Shown here: one piece after another, positions 56,982 to 64,000 of the stretch
How the letters are laid out: each line of letters starts with the position of its first letter
Numbering within the stretch: the first letter of the stretch is position 1
NCBI GenBank assembly: GCA_965246935.1
Contig: CBDFGC010000027.1
Coordinates: 1-64,000, forward strand
Direction of reading: 5' to 3'
Length of the DNA stretch: 64,000 nt
Source: JAZKFT01 sp965246935
GTDB taxonomy: Bacteria; Bacteroidota; Bacteroidia; Chitinophagales; Chitinophagaceae
Notes under the pieces: generated by a model
Told to the model about the DNA's origin: nothing
The model's input: the letters and a program-made list of their open reading frames with translations, nothing else
The model's database searches: none
Program-made: the position numbers and the translations under genes

Positions 56982-57488
56982 TTGACGATTTACGAACATC
57001 ATTCGCAATTGAACTTCACCTATCCGAAAGCCGAGCACCTAAAAAGCCGCAAAGCCATTGAACAGCTTTTCAAGAGCGGGCAATCATTTTTTATTTATCC
57101 ATACAAGGTGGTTTATCAGATCAATAGTCCGGAAGTCCGGAAGTCCGGAAGTCCGGAAGTAGAACCCATAAATCAGCACGCCACCCCTTCGTCTAAGCTA
57201 ATCACTTCCGGACTTCCCGACTTCCGGACTTTCGGTCTGCTTTCCGGTTTCGCTGTTTCTACAAAAAATTTTAAACGGGCTGTTGACCGTAACCGCATTA
57301 AACGCCTGGGCAGGGAGGCATTCCGGCTAAACAAGCACTCCCTTACACAGCAATTAGAAGCCAACCATCAGCAATTACAGGTGTTCTTTATATTTACAGA
57401 TAAAAAATTGCCGGACTATAAACTGATTGAACCCAAAATGCAGGCTTGCCTGAAGAAGTTGGGCTGGATAGTCCGCCAAACATCATGA
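56982..57488 (+). CDS. rnpA: Ribonuclease P protein component with repeat-encoded insertion
   Basis: 168 residues from a TTG start (TIYEHHSQLNFTYPKAEHLK), preceded by aaaggagaataaa as a ribosome site; an open frame continues upstream to 56817 through repeat sequence but is not family-like. The family core is RKAIEQLFKSGQSFFIYPYKVVY and, after an insertion, the RNA-binding motif KNFKRAVDRNRIKRLGREAFR. Between them (about residues 46-88) is an unusual segment, NSPEVRKSGSPEVEPIN...LPDFRTFGLLS, encoded by agtccggaag-type repeats. RnpA binds the RNase P RNA to mature tRNAs. The 3' end overlaps yidD. Confidence 0.9.
   Translation: MTIYEHHSQLNFTYPKAEHLKSRKAIEQLFKSGQSFFIYPYKVVYQINSPEVRKSGSPEVEPINQHATPSSKLITSGLPDFRTFGLLSGFAVSTKNFKRAVDRNRIKRLGREAFRLNKHSLTQQLEANHQQLQVFFIFTDKKLPDYKLIEPKMQACLKKLGWIVRQTS
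57126..57237 (+). repeat. Simple inverted repeat array inserted in rnpA
   Basis: The left part repeats agtccgga four times (57126-57160). The right part (57204-57237) is acttccgg-acttcccg-acttccgg-act. The two halves are reverse complements and form a long stem with a ~45-base loop. Related units lie upstream at 56885-56962 and near smc. Confidence 0.75.
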
Positions 57489-57763
57489 AAAGTTGCTGCA
57501 CCGATAGTTTTGAACCGGCTGAAAAAAAAGGGCCGGGCCTGCTGATGAAAGTGTTAGCATTTCCGTTTATTGCCATTATTAAAATTTACCAGTGGATTAT
57601 TTCACCGCTATTTCCTGCCAAGTGCCGTTTTACACCTACCTGTAGTTATTACGGGTTAGCGGCTTTTAAAAAACATGGTGTCATTAAAGGGTTCTGGCTT
57701 ACGCTCAAGCGTATTGCCCGCTGCCATCCCTGGGGCGGCCAGGGGTATGATCCGGTGCCGTGA
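57485..57763 (+). CDS. yidD: Membrane protein insertion efficiency factor YidD
   Basis: 92 residues: LLMKVLAFPFIAIIKIYQWIISPLFPAKCRFTPTCSYYGLAA is the family signature (given here as key pieces IKIYQWIISP and CRFTPTCSYY), then FKKHGVIKGFWLTLKRIARCHPWGGQGYDPVP. It is a peripheral or membrane-associated factor aiding YidC. The ATG overlaps the rnpA stop (ATGA), fixing the start at 57485; longer upstream readings overlap rnpA. Confidence 0.94.
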   Translation: MKSCCTDSFEPAEKKGPGLLMKVLAFPFIAIIKIYQWIISPLFPAKCRFTPTCSYYGLAAFKKHGVIKGFWLTLKRIARCHPWGGQGYDPVP

Positions 57764-57812
57764 GCAGATAAAAAAACAAGGATGTAATTACAGAAGTGAT
57801 TACTTTCGAAGA

Positions 57813-58082
57813 ATGACAAAAGTGCATTATACATCCATTATACCAATAGGAAATTCTAAGGGAATTCGTATTCCTAAAGATTATTTAAATGCCTTAGGCG
57901 AAACACAGGTACTGCTGGAAAAAACAGAAGAAGGAATATTGATAAAACCTGTTCCTGCTGTTCCTCCGCTTAGTGAGTGGGAAATGCTTTTTACGAAAGC
58001 TGATACAAGCATGGAGCCGGAGTTTCAGGATTGGGATACCACTTTAGCAGATGGACTTGAAACGGAAACCCCATATGAGTAA
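57813..58082 (+). CDS. mazE: AbrB/MazE-type antitoxin
   Basis: 89 residues. The N-terminal swapped-hairpin DNA-binding domain is typical: STSIIPIGNSKGIRIPKDYLNALG (about 6-30, read as IIPIGNSKGIRIPK). The C-terminal acidic tail (about 50-89) is expected to wrap MazF. The start is ATG at 57813, after gaag. Its last bases overlap the toxin ATG by 8. It both neutralises the toxin and represses the pair, by analogy with known MazEF modules. Confidence 0.85.
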   Translation: MTKVHYTSIIPIGNSKGIRIPKDYLNALGETQVLLEKTEEGILIKPVPAVPPLSEWEMLFTKADTSMEPEFQDWDTTLADGLETETPYE

Positions 58083-58410
58083 AGCTATTTACAAAAAGTG
58101 GGAAGTAGTCCTGGTAAGTTTAGATCCGGTACAGGGATCAGAAATAGCTAAAACGAGGCCTTGCCTTATCATTTCGCCAAATGCTATTAATTCATCTCTA
58201 AACACCGTTATCGTAGCACCCTTTACTACTGCTCAGAAAGCGTACCCCACCCGGTTGAGTACAAACCATAAAGGTAAGGTTGGAGCTATTGCCTTCGACC
58301 AGCTACGAACCATTGATAAAAGCCGGATCGTAAAACGGGATAGCACTTTGGACAAAGCACTAAGGGAAACGGCAAACACGATTCTTAGCATTTTGTTTTC
58401 AGAAAAGTAA
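58075..58410 (+). CDS. mazF: MazF/PemK-type mRNA interferase toxin
   Basis: 111 residues from ATG at 58075: YKKWEVVLVSLDPVQGSEIAKTRPCLIISPNAINSS, TVIVAPFTTAQKAYPTR, GAIAFDQLRTIDKSRIVKR. The fold and the RPCLIISPN and DQLRTIDKSR segments are those of MazF/PemK ribosome-independent RNases. It overlaps the antitoxin gene, giving a classical type II pair. Cleavage site unknown. Confidence 0.88.
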   Translation: MSKAIYKKWEVVLVSLDPVQGSEIAKTRPCLIISPNAINSSLNTVIVAPFTTAQKAYPTRLSTNHKGKVGAIAFDQLRTIDKSRIVKRDSTLDKALRETANTILSILFSEK

Positions 58411-58482
58411 AAGGTAAAGTAATAAATATATGTATATGATAAAATTTGGCAGTATTTATATGAAAAAACATTTTAATAAATA

Positions 58483-59433
58483 ATGACAATTAAAAAGAAA
58501 ATAAGAAAGCGGCTACTCTGGACACTTGCAGCTATTTTCATTTTCATAAATGTTATTGCCATTTTTCATGCTTACAAATTTACTCACTTTACAAATAGTC
58601 CCATTCAAAAAACCAGAGATGCAAAGCATCTTTCGACTGCGGACAAACTCAAAACATTTTTTTTAGGCATCGACAATCCAAGACCAGTAAATGATACAAC
58701 CCCCTCCCAGCCTTATGAGATAATCAAACTCAAAAGTAATAAGGAAATAGAATGTTGGAGCATTAAGACAGACAGTACTAAAGGAACGATAATTCTATTT
58801 CACGGATTTAGTGGCCAAAAATCATCTATGCTTGACAAAGCTGATGTATTTTTAAAGCTCGGTTATAATACTCTTCTTGTTGATTTTATGGGTTCAGGCG
58901 GTTCAGAAGGTAACCAAACAACAATAGGTTATTTAGAAGCAACAGAAGTAAAAACTTGTTTTGATTATGTAACCAAACAAGGGGAAAGTAACATTTATTT
59001 GTTTGGCACTTCCATGGGAGCGGTTGCAATAATGAAAGCAATTGATGATTTCAAAATCTCGCCAAATGCTATCATTATTGAGTGTCCGTTTGGATCTATG
59101 TATGAAACAGTTTGTGCAAGATTCAATAACATGCATTTTCCGACATTTCCTATGGCCGGACTTCTTGTTTTTTGGGGTGGAATTCAAAATGGCTTTTGGG
59201 CATTTGGGCACAAACCAACTATATATGCTAAAAGGATAACTTGTCCAACGCTGCTAATGTATGGTCAACAGGACGAAAAAGTTAGCAAAAAGGAAATTGA
59301 CGAAATCTATGCGAATTTAAACTGCATAAAAAAGTTGGCACTTTACCCATTAGCAGGGCATGAAAATTACTTAATAAAGTACAAAGGCCAATGGACAAAC
59401 GACATAGCTATATTTCTGCAAGAAAACAAGTAG
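58483..59433 (+). CDS. Membrane-anchored alpha/beta hydrolase
   Basis: 316 residues. An N-terminal transmembrane anchor (about 11-30, LLWTLAAIFIFINVIAIF) is followed by an alpha/beta-hydrolase domain: oxyanion loop FHGFSGQKSSM, DFMGSGGSEG, nucleophile elbow GTSMGAVA (Ser about 172), catalytic Asp region MYGQQDEKVS and His in PLAGHENYL (about 300). The substrate is not predictable. The gene is somewhat more AT-rich than its neighbours. Single gene after the MazEF pair. Confidence 0.82.
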   Translation: MTIKKKIRKRLLWTLAAIFIFINVIAIFHAYKFTHFTNSPIQKTRDAKHLSTADKLKTFFLGIDNPRPVNDTTPSQPYEIIKLKSNKEIECWSIKTDSTKGTIILFHGFSGQKSSMLDKADVFLKLGYNTLLVDFMGSGGSEGNQTTIGYLEATEVKTCFDYVTKQGESNIYLFGTSMGAVAIMKAIDDFKISPNAIIIECPFGSMYETVCARFNNMHFPTFPMAGLLVFWGGIQNGFWAFGHKPTIYAKRITCPTLLMYGQQDEKVSKKEIDEIYANLNCIKKLALYPLAGHENYLIKYKGQWTNDIAIFLQENK

Positions 59434-59553
59434 CTCTAATATCCGGTTCTAAAAATGAAAAAACTATCATAAGTAATAGTTGTTCAAAGTACCTGATAAT
59501 ATTAATTACCAGATACGACGTTCAATTTCTCTGCCTTACGATAATCAGGGACA

Positions 59554-60489
59554 TTGTATGACTTTAAACGAAAACGGTATTTGAATTCTTTCTCTTCCCT
59601 TCTCCCCTTTTTCCTTTCCGGCTCCCCAAAAGCCCTTGCCCGCTGCATTTCATTAGTGGAAAATGGCGTATCAGGCTATGAACAATTCATGCAAAGCCTG
59701 TCACCAACCGACACACCCATTATTGGTATTACCGGCCCGCCCGGTGCAGGCAAAAGCACCCTTACTGATGCACTGATTGAAAGCTGGGTAAATGACAGCA
59801 AACGAATCGGAATTATATGTGTAGATCCGTCATCGCCGTTTCATTTGGGTGCATTGTTAGGCGACCGTATCCGCATGAGCCGCTGGTACAATCATCCACA
59901 GGTATTTATCCGCAGCCTGGCCAGCCGTGGCTCCTTAGGCGGCCTGCATCCACGCATTATTGAAATAACTGATGTAATGAAAGCGGCGGGATTTGATTAT
60001 ATCATTGTTGAAACGGTAGGCGTAGGCCAAAGCGAAATTGAAATTGCCGGCCTGGCAGATGTAACCGTGGTAACTGTGGTGCCCGAAGCCGGCGACGAAA
60101 TACAAACGATGAAAGCCGGCCTGATGGAAATAGCCGACATTTTTGTGGTAAATAAAGCTGACCGGCCTGATTCCGGCCGGTTTGTAAAAAATCTGCAGCA
60201 AATGTTAGCCCCGGCATTTCATCGGCGGTTGCAGGAAGTGCCGGTTTTAAAAACGGTCGCTACGCAAAACGAAGGTGTCAGCCAGTTACAGGAAGCTATC
60301 AAAACCTGTTTGTTGCATTCATCCGGCCCTGCATTACAATCAAAACTGCTGGCTGAAAAAGCGTATCATTTAATACGGGAGAAAAAAATGCAAAACATTT
60401 CGAAAGAAAATCTGCAACAGGAAATTAAACAGCTTACTGATTTTAATTTATACAAATTTGTAGCGGATTATACAAAAACAACGTATTAA
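59554..60489 (+). CDS. meaB: Methylmalonyl-CoA mutase-associated GTPase MeaB
   Basis: Up to 311 residues. The family core starts SGSPKALARCISLVENG, with P-loop GITGPPGAGKSTLTDAL (about 57-73), VDPSSPFHLGALLGDRIRMSR, IRSLASRGSLGGL, ETVGVGQSEIEIA and NKADRPDS. It is a G3E chaperone that protects and loads B12-dependent methylmalonyl-CoA mutase. The start is unclear: TTG at 59554 or in-frame TTG at 59581; no ATG fits. The mutase genes are not in this window. Confidence 0.9.
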   Translation: MYDFKRKRYLNSFSSLLPFFLSGSPKALARCISLVENGVSGYEQFMQSLSPTDTPIIGITGPPGAGKSTLTDALIESWVNDSKRIGIICVDPSSPFHLGALLGDRIRMSRWYNHPQVFIRSLASRGSLGGLHPRIIEITDVMKAAGFDYIIVETVGVGQSEIEIAGLADVTVVTVVPEAGDEIQTMKAGLMEIADIFVVNKADRPDSGRFVKNLQQMLAPAFHRRLQEVPVLKTVATQNEGVSQLQEAIKTCLLHSSGPALQSKLLAEKAYHLIREKKMQNISKENLQQEIKQLTDFNLYKFVADYTKTTY

Positions 60490-60495
60490 AATCCG

Positions 60496-60573
60496 TTGCT
60501 ACAAAATGGGTCGTGCCTACGGTACTTTGAGCATCAGGATTGTAGTGCCGTAGGCACGATCTATTTTGTAGCG
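60496..60573. repeat. Long imperfect foldback repeat
   Basis: gctacaaaatgggtcgtgcc / tacggtac pairs with gtgccgtaggcacga / tctattttgtagc, a ~28-bp stem with an ~18-base loop after meaB. It may act as terminator or be a dispersed element. Downstream 60680-60727 is a run of acgattcacga-type units. Confidence 0.6.
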
Positions 60574-60727
60574 CAGGGTTTCAACTCAGGGCTGCGGATA
60601 AGCGGGGATTCTATCCCTGAAACATGCAAATAAGATCATATTTTCGGGAATTAAATTCTGATTTATAACTTCGAACAGTATTCACGATTGACGATTCACG
60701 ATTTTCACGATCAACTCCATTCACGAT

Positions 60728-61210
60728 ATGTATTCCATTCCGCCGCAAACACGCATTGGTCATGTACACCTCAAAGTAAGCGACCTGCAACGGGCGATGG
60801 ATTTTTATTGTGGCCTGCTAGGTTTTGAAGTAACAACCATGTATGGCAAAGAGGCAGCCTTTATTTCCGCAGGTGGTTATCATCATCACATCGGGCTGAA
60901 TACCTGGTACAGCAAAGGCGCCGGACCGGCGCCGGTTCGTAGTGCAGGCTTGTTTCATACCGCTATTTTGTACCCAACCCGTAAAGACCTTGCAATCGCA
61001 CTGCAACGGTTAATAGATGCGAACTACCCGCTTACCGGCACAGCAGACCATGGCGTAAGTGAAGCCATTTACTTAAACGATCCCGATGGGAACGGCGTGG
61101 AATTATATTGGGACAGGCCTAAAGAACAATGGCCCAAAAATCCGGATGGCAGCCTGTTGATGTACACCAATGCATTGGATGTAAAAAGCTTATTGGCTGA
61201 AGCAATCTAA
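60728..61210 (+). CDS. VOC family protein (glyoxalase / catechol 2,3-dioxygenase-like)
   Basis: 160 residues. Two babab modules: IGHVHLKVSDLQRAMDFYCGLLGFEV, then GLFHTAILYPTRKDLAIALQRLI, with DHGVSEAIYLNDPDGNGVELYWDRP. Metal ligands are plausible: His in GHVHLKV, His in LFHTAI and Glu in VELYW. Similar proteins act as extradiol-type dioxygenases or glyoxalases; the exact reaction is open. Preceded by repeats of cacgat, so the start ATG follows repeat sequence. Confidence 0.85.
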   Translation: MYSIPPQTRIGHVHLKVSDLQRAMDFYCGLLGFEVTTMYGKEAAFISAGGYHHHIGLNTWYSKGAGPAPVRSAGLFHTAILYPTRKDLAIALQRLIDANYPLTGTADHGVSEAIYLNDPDGNGVELYWDRPKEQWPKNPDGSLLMYTNALDVKSLLAEAI

Positions 61211-61257
61211 TGAGATGATTTACCGGTAACCCTTATCTTGCTTCTAAATTTTGCTGT

Positions 61258-62049
61258 ATGAAATTATTGTGCTTTGCGTGGCTGCTTTGCTTTGGCCTAA
61301 ATACATCTGCCCAGGATTTCGCTTTGAAACAATTGGAAGCTTCGCCGCGGCACAGTGAATGGGTAGAAGTGGACAACGGCAACCGCAAAATAAAATGCTT
61401 TGTCGTATATCCTGAAGTAGCTACTAAAGCATCAGCAGTTATTGCGATACACGAAAACAAAGGCCTGACCGATTGGGTTCGCAGCTTTGCTGATCAATTG
61501 GCTGCTGCGGGCTACGTGGTAGTTGCCCCTGATTTACTATCCGACTTTGATGCGACGCACAAAAAAACCAGCGATTTTGAAAACAGCGATGCAGCTACCA
61601 AAGCTATTTATGCCCTGAAGCAGGAAACCGTAATAACCGACCTCAATGCTGTGCAGCAATATGCTGCCAAACTTCCGGCAGCAAATGGTAAAATAGCAAG
61701 TATCGGCTTTTGCTGGGGTGGCGGCCAATCCTTTGCATTTGCCACTACTAATAAAAATATAAAGGCCGCCATGGTATTTTACGGAACGCCGCCGGACGAA
61801 GCATCGATCAAAAAAATCGCTGCGCCGGTATACGGTTTTTATGGTGGCAACGACCAACGTATTGATGCTACCATACCTGCTACGGATAGCCTGATGAAAC
61901 TTTCCGGTAAAACATATGATTATAAAATTTATCCCGGTGCTGGCCATGCCTACATGCGTAGCGGCGATGACCCGGCCGGCTCACCGGAAAACAAAGAGGC
62001 CCGCAACCAATCGTGGGCACGGATAAAAGATGTGTTGGGGAAATTATGA
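61258..62049 (+). CDS. Exported dienelactone hydrolase family protein
   Basis: 263 residues with a signal peptide (about 1-19, LNTSAQ). Alpha/beta hydrolase with the dienelactone-hydrolase landmarks: AVIAIHENKGLTDW (Glu), VVAPDLLSDF, nucleophile elbow GFCWGGGQS (Cys about 160), YGGNDQRID (Asp) and GAGHAYM (His). It probably hydrolyses an ester or lactone in the periplasm. It is the last gene of clearly bacterial origin; the plastid-type sequence begins about 215 bases downstream. Confidence 0.87.
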   Translation: MKLLCFAWLLCFGLNTSAQDFALKQLEASPRHSEWVEVDNGNRKIKCFVVYPEVATKASAVIAIHENKGLTDWVRSFADQLAAAGYVVVAPDLLSDFDATHKKTSDFENSDAATKAIYALKQETVITDLNAVQQYAAKLPAANGKIASIGFCWGGGQSFAFATTNKNIKAAMVFYGTPPDEASIKKIAAPVYGFYGGNDQRIDATIPATDSLMKLSGKTYDYKIYPGAGHAYMRSGDDPAGSPENKEARNQSWARIKDVLGKL

Positions 62050-62264
62050 TTTACACGCCTAATGTATTTTATTCAACGTAGCGAATCTGCAACAGACTTT
62101 GTAGGATGAATAACCAGACTACGTATTTTTTTGTGACAGGCGTCTTTTTAATTAGACTACGTATTCGCATATTATAAGACAGGCAATTAGGTGTTATTGA
62201 TTTGTATTTTTCATAGCACCTTTACGGTACTTGATGTATTCAAGGATATTTTTTCATTGTGTGA
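62050..62264. other. Junction region between bacterial and plastid-type DNA
   Basis: AT-rich sequence with a repeated agactacgtatt unit (62113 and 62154 area) and gacaggc twice. The plastid atpI frame is open only from gat at 62265; the codon just before is TGA and no atpI homology is readable upstream. The breakpoint therefore lies between 62050 and 62264. Confidence 0.6.
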
Positions 62265-62471
62265 GATTTTACCAAACCCTTGTCCTTAAGCTTTCGACTT
62301 TTTGGCAACATCTTAGCCGATGAGTTAGTTGTAGGCGTTTTAATTGCCTTAGTACCACTGGTTGTTCCGATCCCTTTAATGCTTTTAGGGCTGTTTACAA
62401 GTGCGATTCAAGCACTCGTATTTGCAACCTTAGCTGGCGCATATATAGGAGAATCTATTGAGGGTCATTAA
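62265..62471 (+). CDS. atpI: ATP synthase CF0 subunit a (plastid atpI), C-terminal part only
   Basis: The C-terminal ~68 residues: DFTKPLSLSFRLFGN with the essential Arg of the proton channel, ILADELVVGVLIALVPLVVP, GLFTSAIQALVFATLAGAYI, ending GESIEGH. This wording is that of chloroplast atpI. The first ~170 residues are absent. It is followed by atpH, as in chloroplast genomes. It cannot be expressed as such. Bacteroidota subunit a is much longer and differs in this region. Confidence 0.9.
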   Translation, partial: DFTKPLSLSFRLFGNILADELVVGVLIALVPLVVPIPLMLLGLFTSAIQALVFATLAGAYIGESIEGH

Positions 62472-63211
62472 TGGCAACACGGCGGCCACTCCCAACCACC
62501 GAAGAACTTCGACCGTGCAGCGGCCTTTTCGTTCCCTATAGCTATGTGCTACCACCTCATAGGCGACCACTTCCATACCTAATCAGTGGGATGAGCGCCA
62601 AGCGTTTGCTTTGTTAGATGGGCAATTCTCATTGAACTGCTTTATAACACACCTAGAAGAGGTAACAACAGTAGAGCTTCGATGTTGCTGTTTTTGTAGC
62701 TAAAGAGGATCGAAAGACGATATCTTTCACAAAAGCAGCCGTTGCGTGGTCGAGCTTGCAGAATACTTGTAAAACCACCCCCAATCGGGGTTCCATAACC
62801 ATCCCACCTGTTCTGTAGCATAGTTTGTTACCAAGTAGTTGTCCTGCATAGAATCTAAAATAGAGCAGCTTCTGGTTGCAGGTAAAAAAATAAGGCTTTT
62901 CTCTTCTCGCGCTGGCTACTAGATTGAGCAGCTTAATGGGCATCGCTCACCTGCACGGCTGTATTCTTCTGATTTCTATGGTTTTGGTAAAATGATTGGC
63001 GATTGCTATTAGTATTGCACAAAGAGGTAGGCTTTTTGTAGTGGGCTTAATTCCTTAGTAGCGTAGCTTGAGGTTTATGTTCAGTTAAGAACTAAAAAAG
63101 CTTGTGCTATCAATCACGTCGGCGTCGACAAAAAAAAGCGTGCAAAAATTTTCCTTTCGAACAGCTTTTTTGGTATTATACTATTGATAAATAAAATTGG
63201 AGAAAACCTTT
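62472..63211. other. Plastid-type atpI-atpH spacer
   Basis: 740 bases with no recognised gene. GC-rich patches (about 62480-62530, cggcggccactccc) alternate with AT-rich parts, unlike the bacterial section. A minus-strand open frame at 62653-62943 has no recognisable family. A tatact box (63177-63182) precedes atpH; no good -35 element is seen. Large repeat-rich spacers are common in green-algal plastomes. Confidence 0.6.
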
Positions 63212-63460
63212 ATGAACCCACTTATTGCTGCTGCATCTGTTATTGCTGCTGGATTAGCTGTTGGCTTAGCTGCCATAGGGCCTGGAATGGGTCAAGGCAC
63301 AGCTGCTGGATATGCTGTAGAAGGAATTGCACGTCAACCTGAAGCTGAAGGTAAAATCCGTGGTGCATTGCTGTTAAGCTTTGCATTTATGGAATCATTA
63401 ACTATTTACGGACTTGTAGTAGCCCTAGCACTCCTTTTTGCAAACCCTTTTACATCGTAG
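63212..63460 (+). CDS. atpH: ATP synthase CF0 subunit c (plastid atpH)
   Basis: 82 residues, complete. Two transmembrane helices: MNPLIAAASVIAAGLAVGL and LLLSFAFMESLTIYGLVVAL, with the polar loop ARQPEAEGKIRG and the proton-carrying Glu in FAFMESLT. The middle GMGQGTAAGYAVEGI is the green-plastid form; cyanobacterial homologues read GxGQGNASGxAVEGI. The ATG is preceded by ttggagaaaa, a plausible plastid ribosome site. It forms the c-ring of the thylakoid ATP synthase. Confidence 0.95.
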   Translation: MNPLIAAASVIAAGLAVGLAAIGPGMGQGTAAGYAVEGIARQPEAEGKIRGALLLSFAFMESLTIYGLVVALALLFANPFTS

Positions 63461-63809
63461 GCCGTCGCGCGGCGATTGCCTACTTAGCCTTTGGCTGAGA
63501 CAGCCCTTATAGAGGAATAAACCTACTTGAAAGCGGTCACCGCGCGCTTCACGAGGCCCCTCCTGCAAATGTTGGAGAGTGCAATGGCCACGCAGCGGAC
63601 GGCCGCTTCGAGCCGTATGGTTTCTATTGCTCGTAGTGAAATCAAACGGACGAGCCGCCGCCTCGTTGGCCGACGGTGGCGATCGAACCGATGTGGGGGC
63701 GCGAATAATGCAAACGCTTTAGACGACGTCTGGATGCGAAAGCCATTGCGCAATTGATAGACAGTACTGCGCTATAAAAACGCAAATTATCTGTAAACCA
63801 TAGGCTTTT
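63461..63809. other. Plastid-type atpH-atpF spacer
   Basis: About 350 bases, GC-rich in the middle (ccgcgcgcttcacgagg, gacgagccgccgcctcg). A hairpin directly after the atpH stop (taggccgtcgc-gcg-gcgattgccta) may stabilise the mRNA end. No gene or tRNA is seen. Short open frames on both strands look accidental. Confidence 0.55.
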
Positions 63810-64000
63810 ATGCAAGATCTTATCTTTTTAACAACGCTCCCCGAGCAAGCAGAGCTTGTGCATGAAGGGTTTGGCTTTAATGGCAATATATTAGAAACAA
63901 ACATTGTAAATCTATCAGTCGTGATTGGTATTGTAGTCTCTTTTGGTGGTGATGCTTTGCGTTCCCTCTTAGAAAACCGACGTCAAACGGTTTTAGCTAC
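63810..64000 (+). CDS. atpF: ATP synthase CF0 subunit b (plastid atpF), 5' part
   Basis: 63 codons to the window edge: MQDLIFLTTL, GFGFNGNILETNIVNLSVVI, GIVVSFGGDALRSLLENRRQ. The NILETNIVNLSVVIGIVV membrane helix and LRSLLENRRQTVL follow the chloroplast atpF pattern. Immediate succession atpH-atpF without atpG (b') is the green-lineage chloroplast order; cyanobacteria and red algae keep atpG between. No intron appears in the visible part. Confidence 0.9.
   Translation, partial: MQDLIFLTTLPEQAELVHEGFGFNGNILETNIVNLSVVIGIVVSFGGDALRSLLENRRQTVLA

Noticed and set aside
62653..62943. Minus-strand 96-codon open frame in the plastid spacer
   Set aside because: No recognisable family, no start context; likely accidental in repeat-rich spacer DNA.
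63212..63460. Cyanobacterial rather than plastid atpH
   Set aside because: Cyanobacteria have atpG between atpH and atpF and a different loop sequence (GQGNASG); here atpF follows directly.
63523..63757. Open frames on both strands between atpH and atpF
   Set aside because: Arg-rich, GC-driven frames overlapping each other; no plastid gene is known to me with such sequence at this place.

Overview
The first 62 kb is the chromosome of a Bacteroidota bacterium, most likely Chitinophagaceae or close relatives. Support comes from type IX secretion cargo with gliding-type (CHU_C, type B) C-terminal domains next to a PorP/SprF-like protein, DUF5686 and DUF6807 family proteins, IgGFc-binding/PKD giants, TAnnTTTG-type promoter boxes and weak Shine-Dalgarno signals. 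The last ~1.7 kb is different: it carries the end of atpI, a complete atpH and the start of atpF, in the gene order and with the protein sequence of a green-lineage chloroplast. The window is therefore either a chimeric assembly or an unusual junction.

Layout. 1-5.4 kb: a frameshifted penicillin acylase, a small membrane protein and a frameshifted DUF5686 outer-membrane protein. 5.65-18.4 kb: an accessory island. It holds three copies or derivatives of a two-gene element (tyrosine recombinase + IS91-type HUH transposase): one decayed, one reduced by a 1.2-kb deletion to a fused ORF, and one intact on the opposite strand. Between them are AT-rich gene groups that end directly in attC-like folded repeats: a four-gene operon (SDR, membrane protein, methyltransferase, 2OG-Fe oxygenase), an orphan contact-dependent-inhibition-type immunity pair, and a type II restriction-modification pair with a YhdJ-like methylase. 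No integron integrase is visible, so it resembles a cluster of attC sites lacking an integrase.

18.5-30.2 kb: polysaccharide and surface genes: GH35 beta-galactosidase, a GH78 fragment, two giant T9SS type-B cargo proteins and a PorP/SprF-like partner. 30.4-33.1 kb: a TPR sensor kinase with a LuxR-type regulator. 33.3-39.2 kb: an SRPBCC protein and a minus-strand block (glycosyltransferase-like, DUF6807, S74 peptidase-domain protein, Gfo/Idh/MocA oxidoreductase). 39.7-62 kb: mostly housekeeping: smc, a transposon-split SMI1/KNR4 gene, GH18 chitinase-like protein, mannose-1-P guanylyltransferase, S41 peptidase, KpsF, RecQ, MurI, rpmH-rnpA-yidD, MazEF, MeaB, a VOC protein and a dienelactone hydrolase.

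The chromosome is rich in intergenic foldback repeats of several families. One simple-repeat family appears to have entered rnpA in frame, and a ~440-bp MITE-like element with terminal inverted repeats and a target duplication splits the SMI1/KNR4 gene. Single-base frameshifts are concentrated in the first 9 kb, while the long genes after 18 kb are intact.
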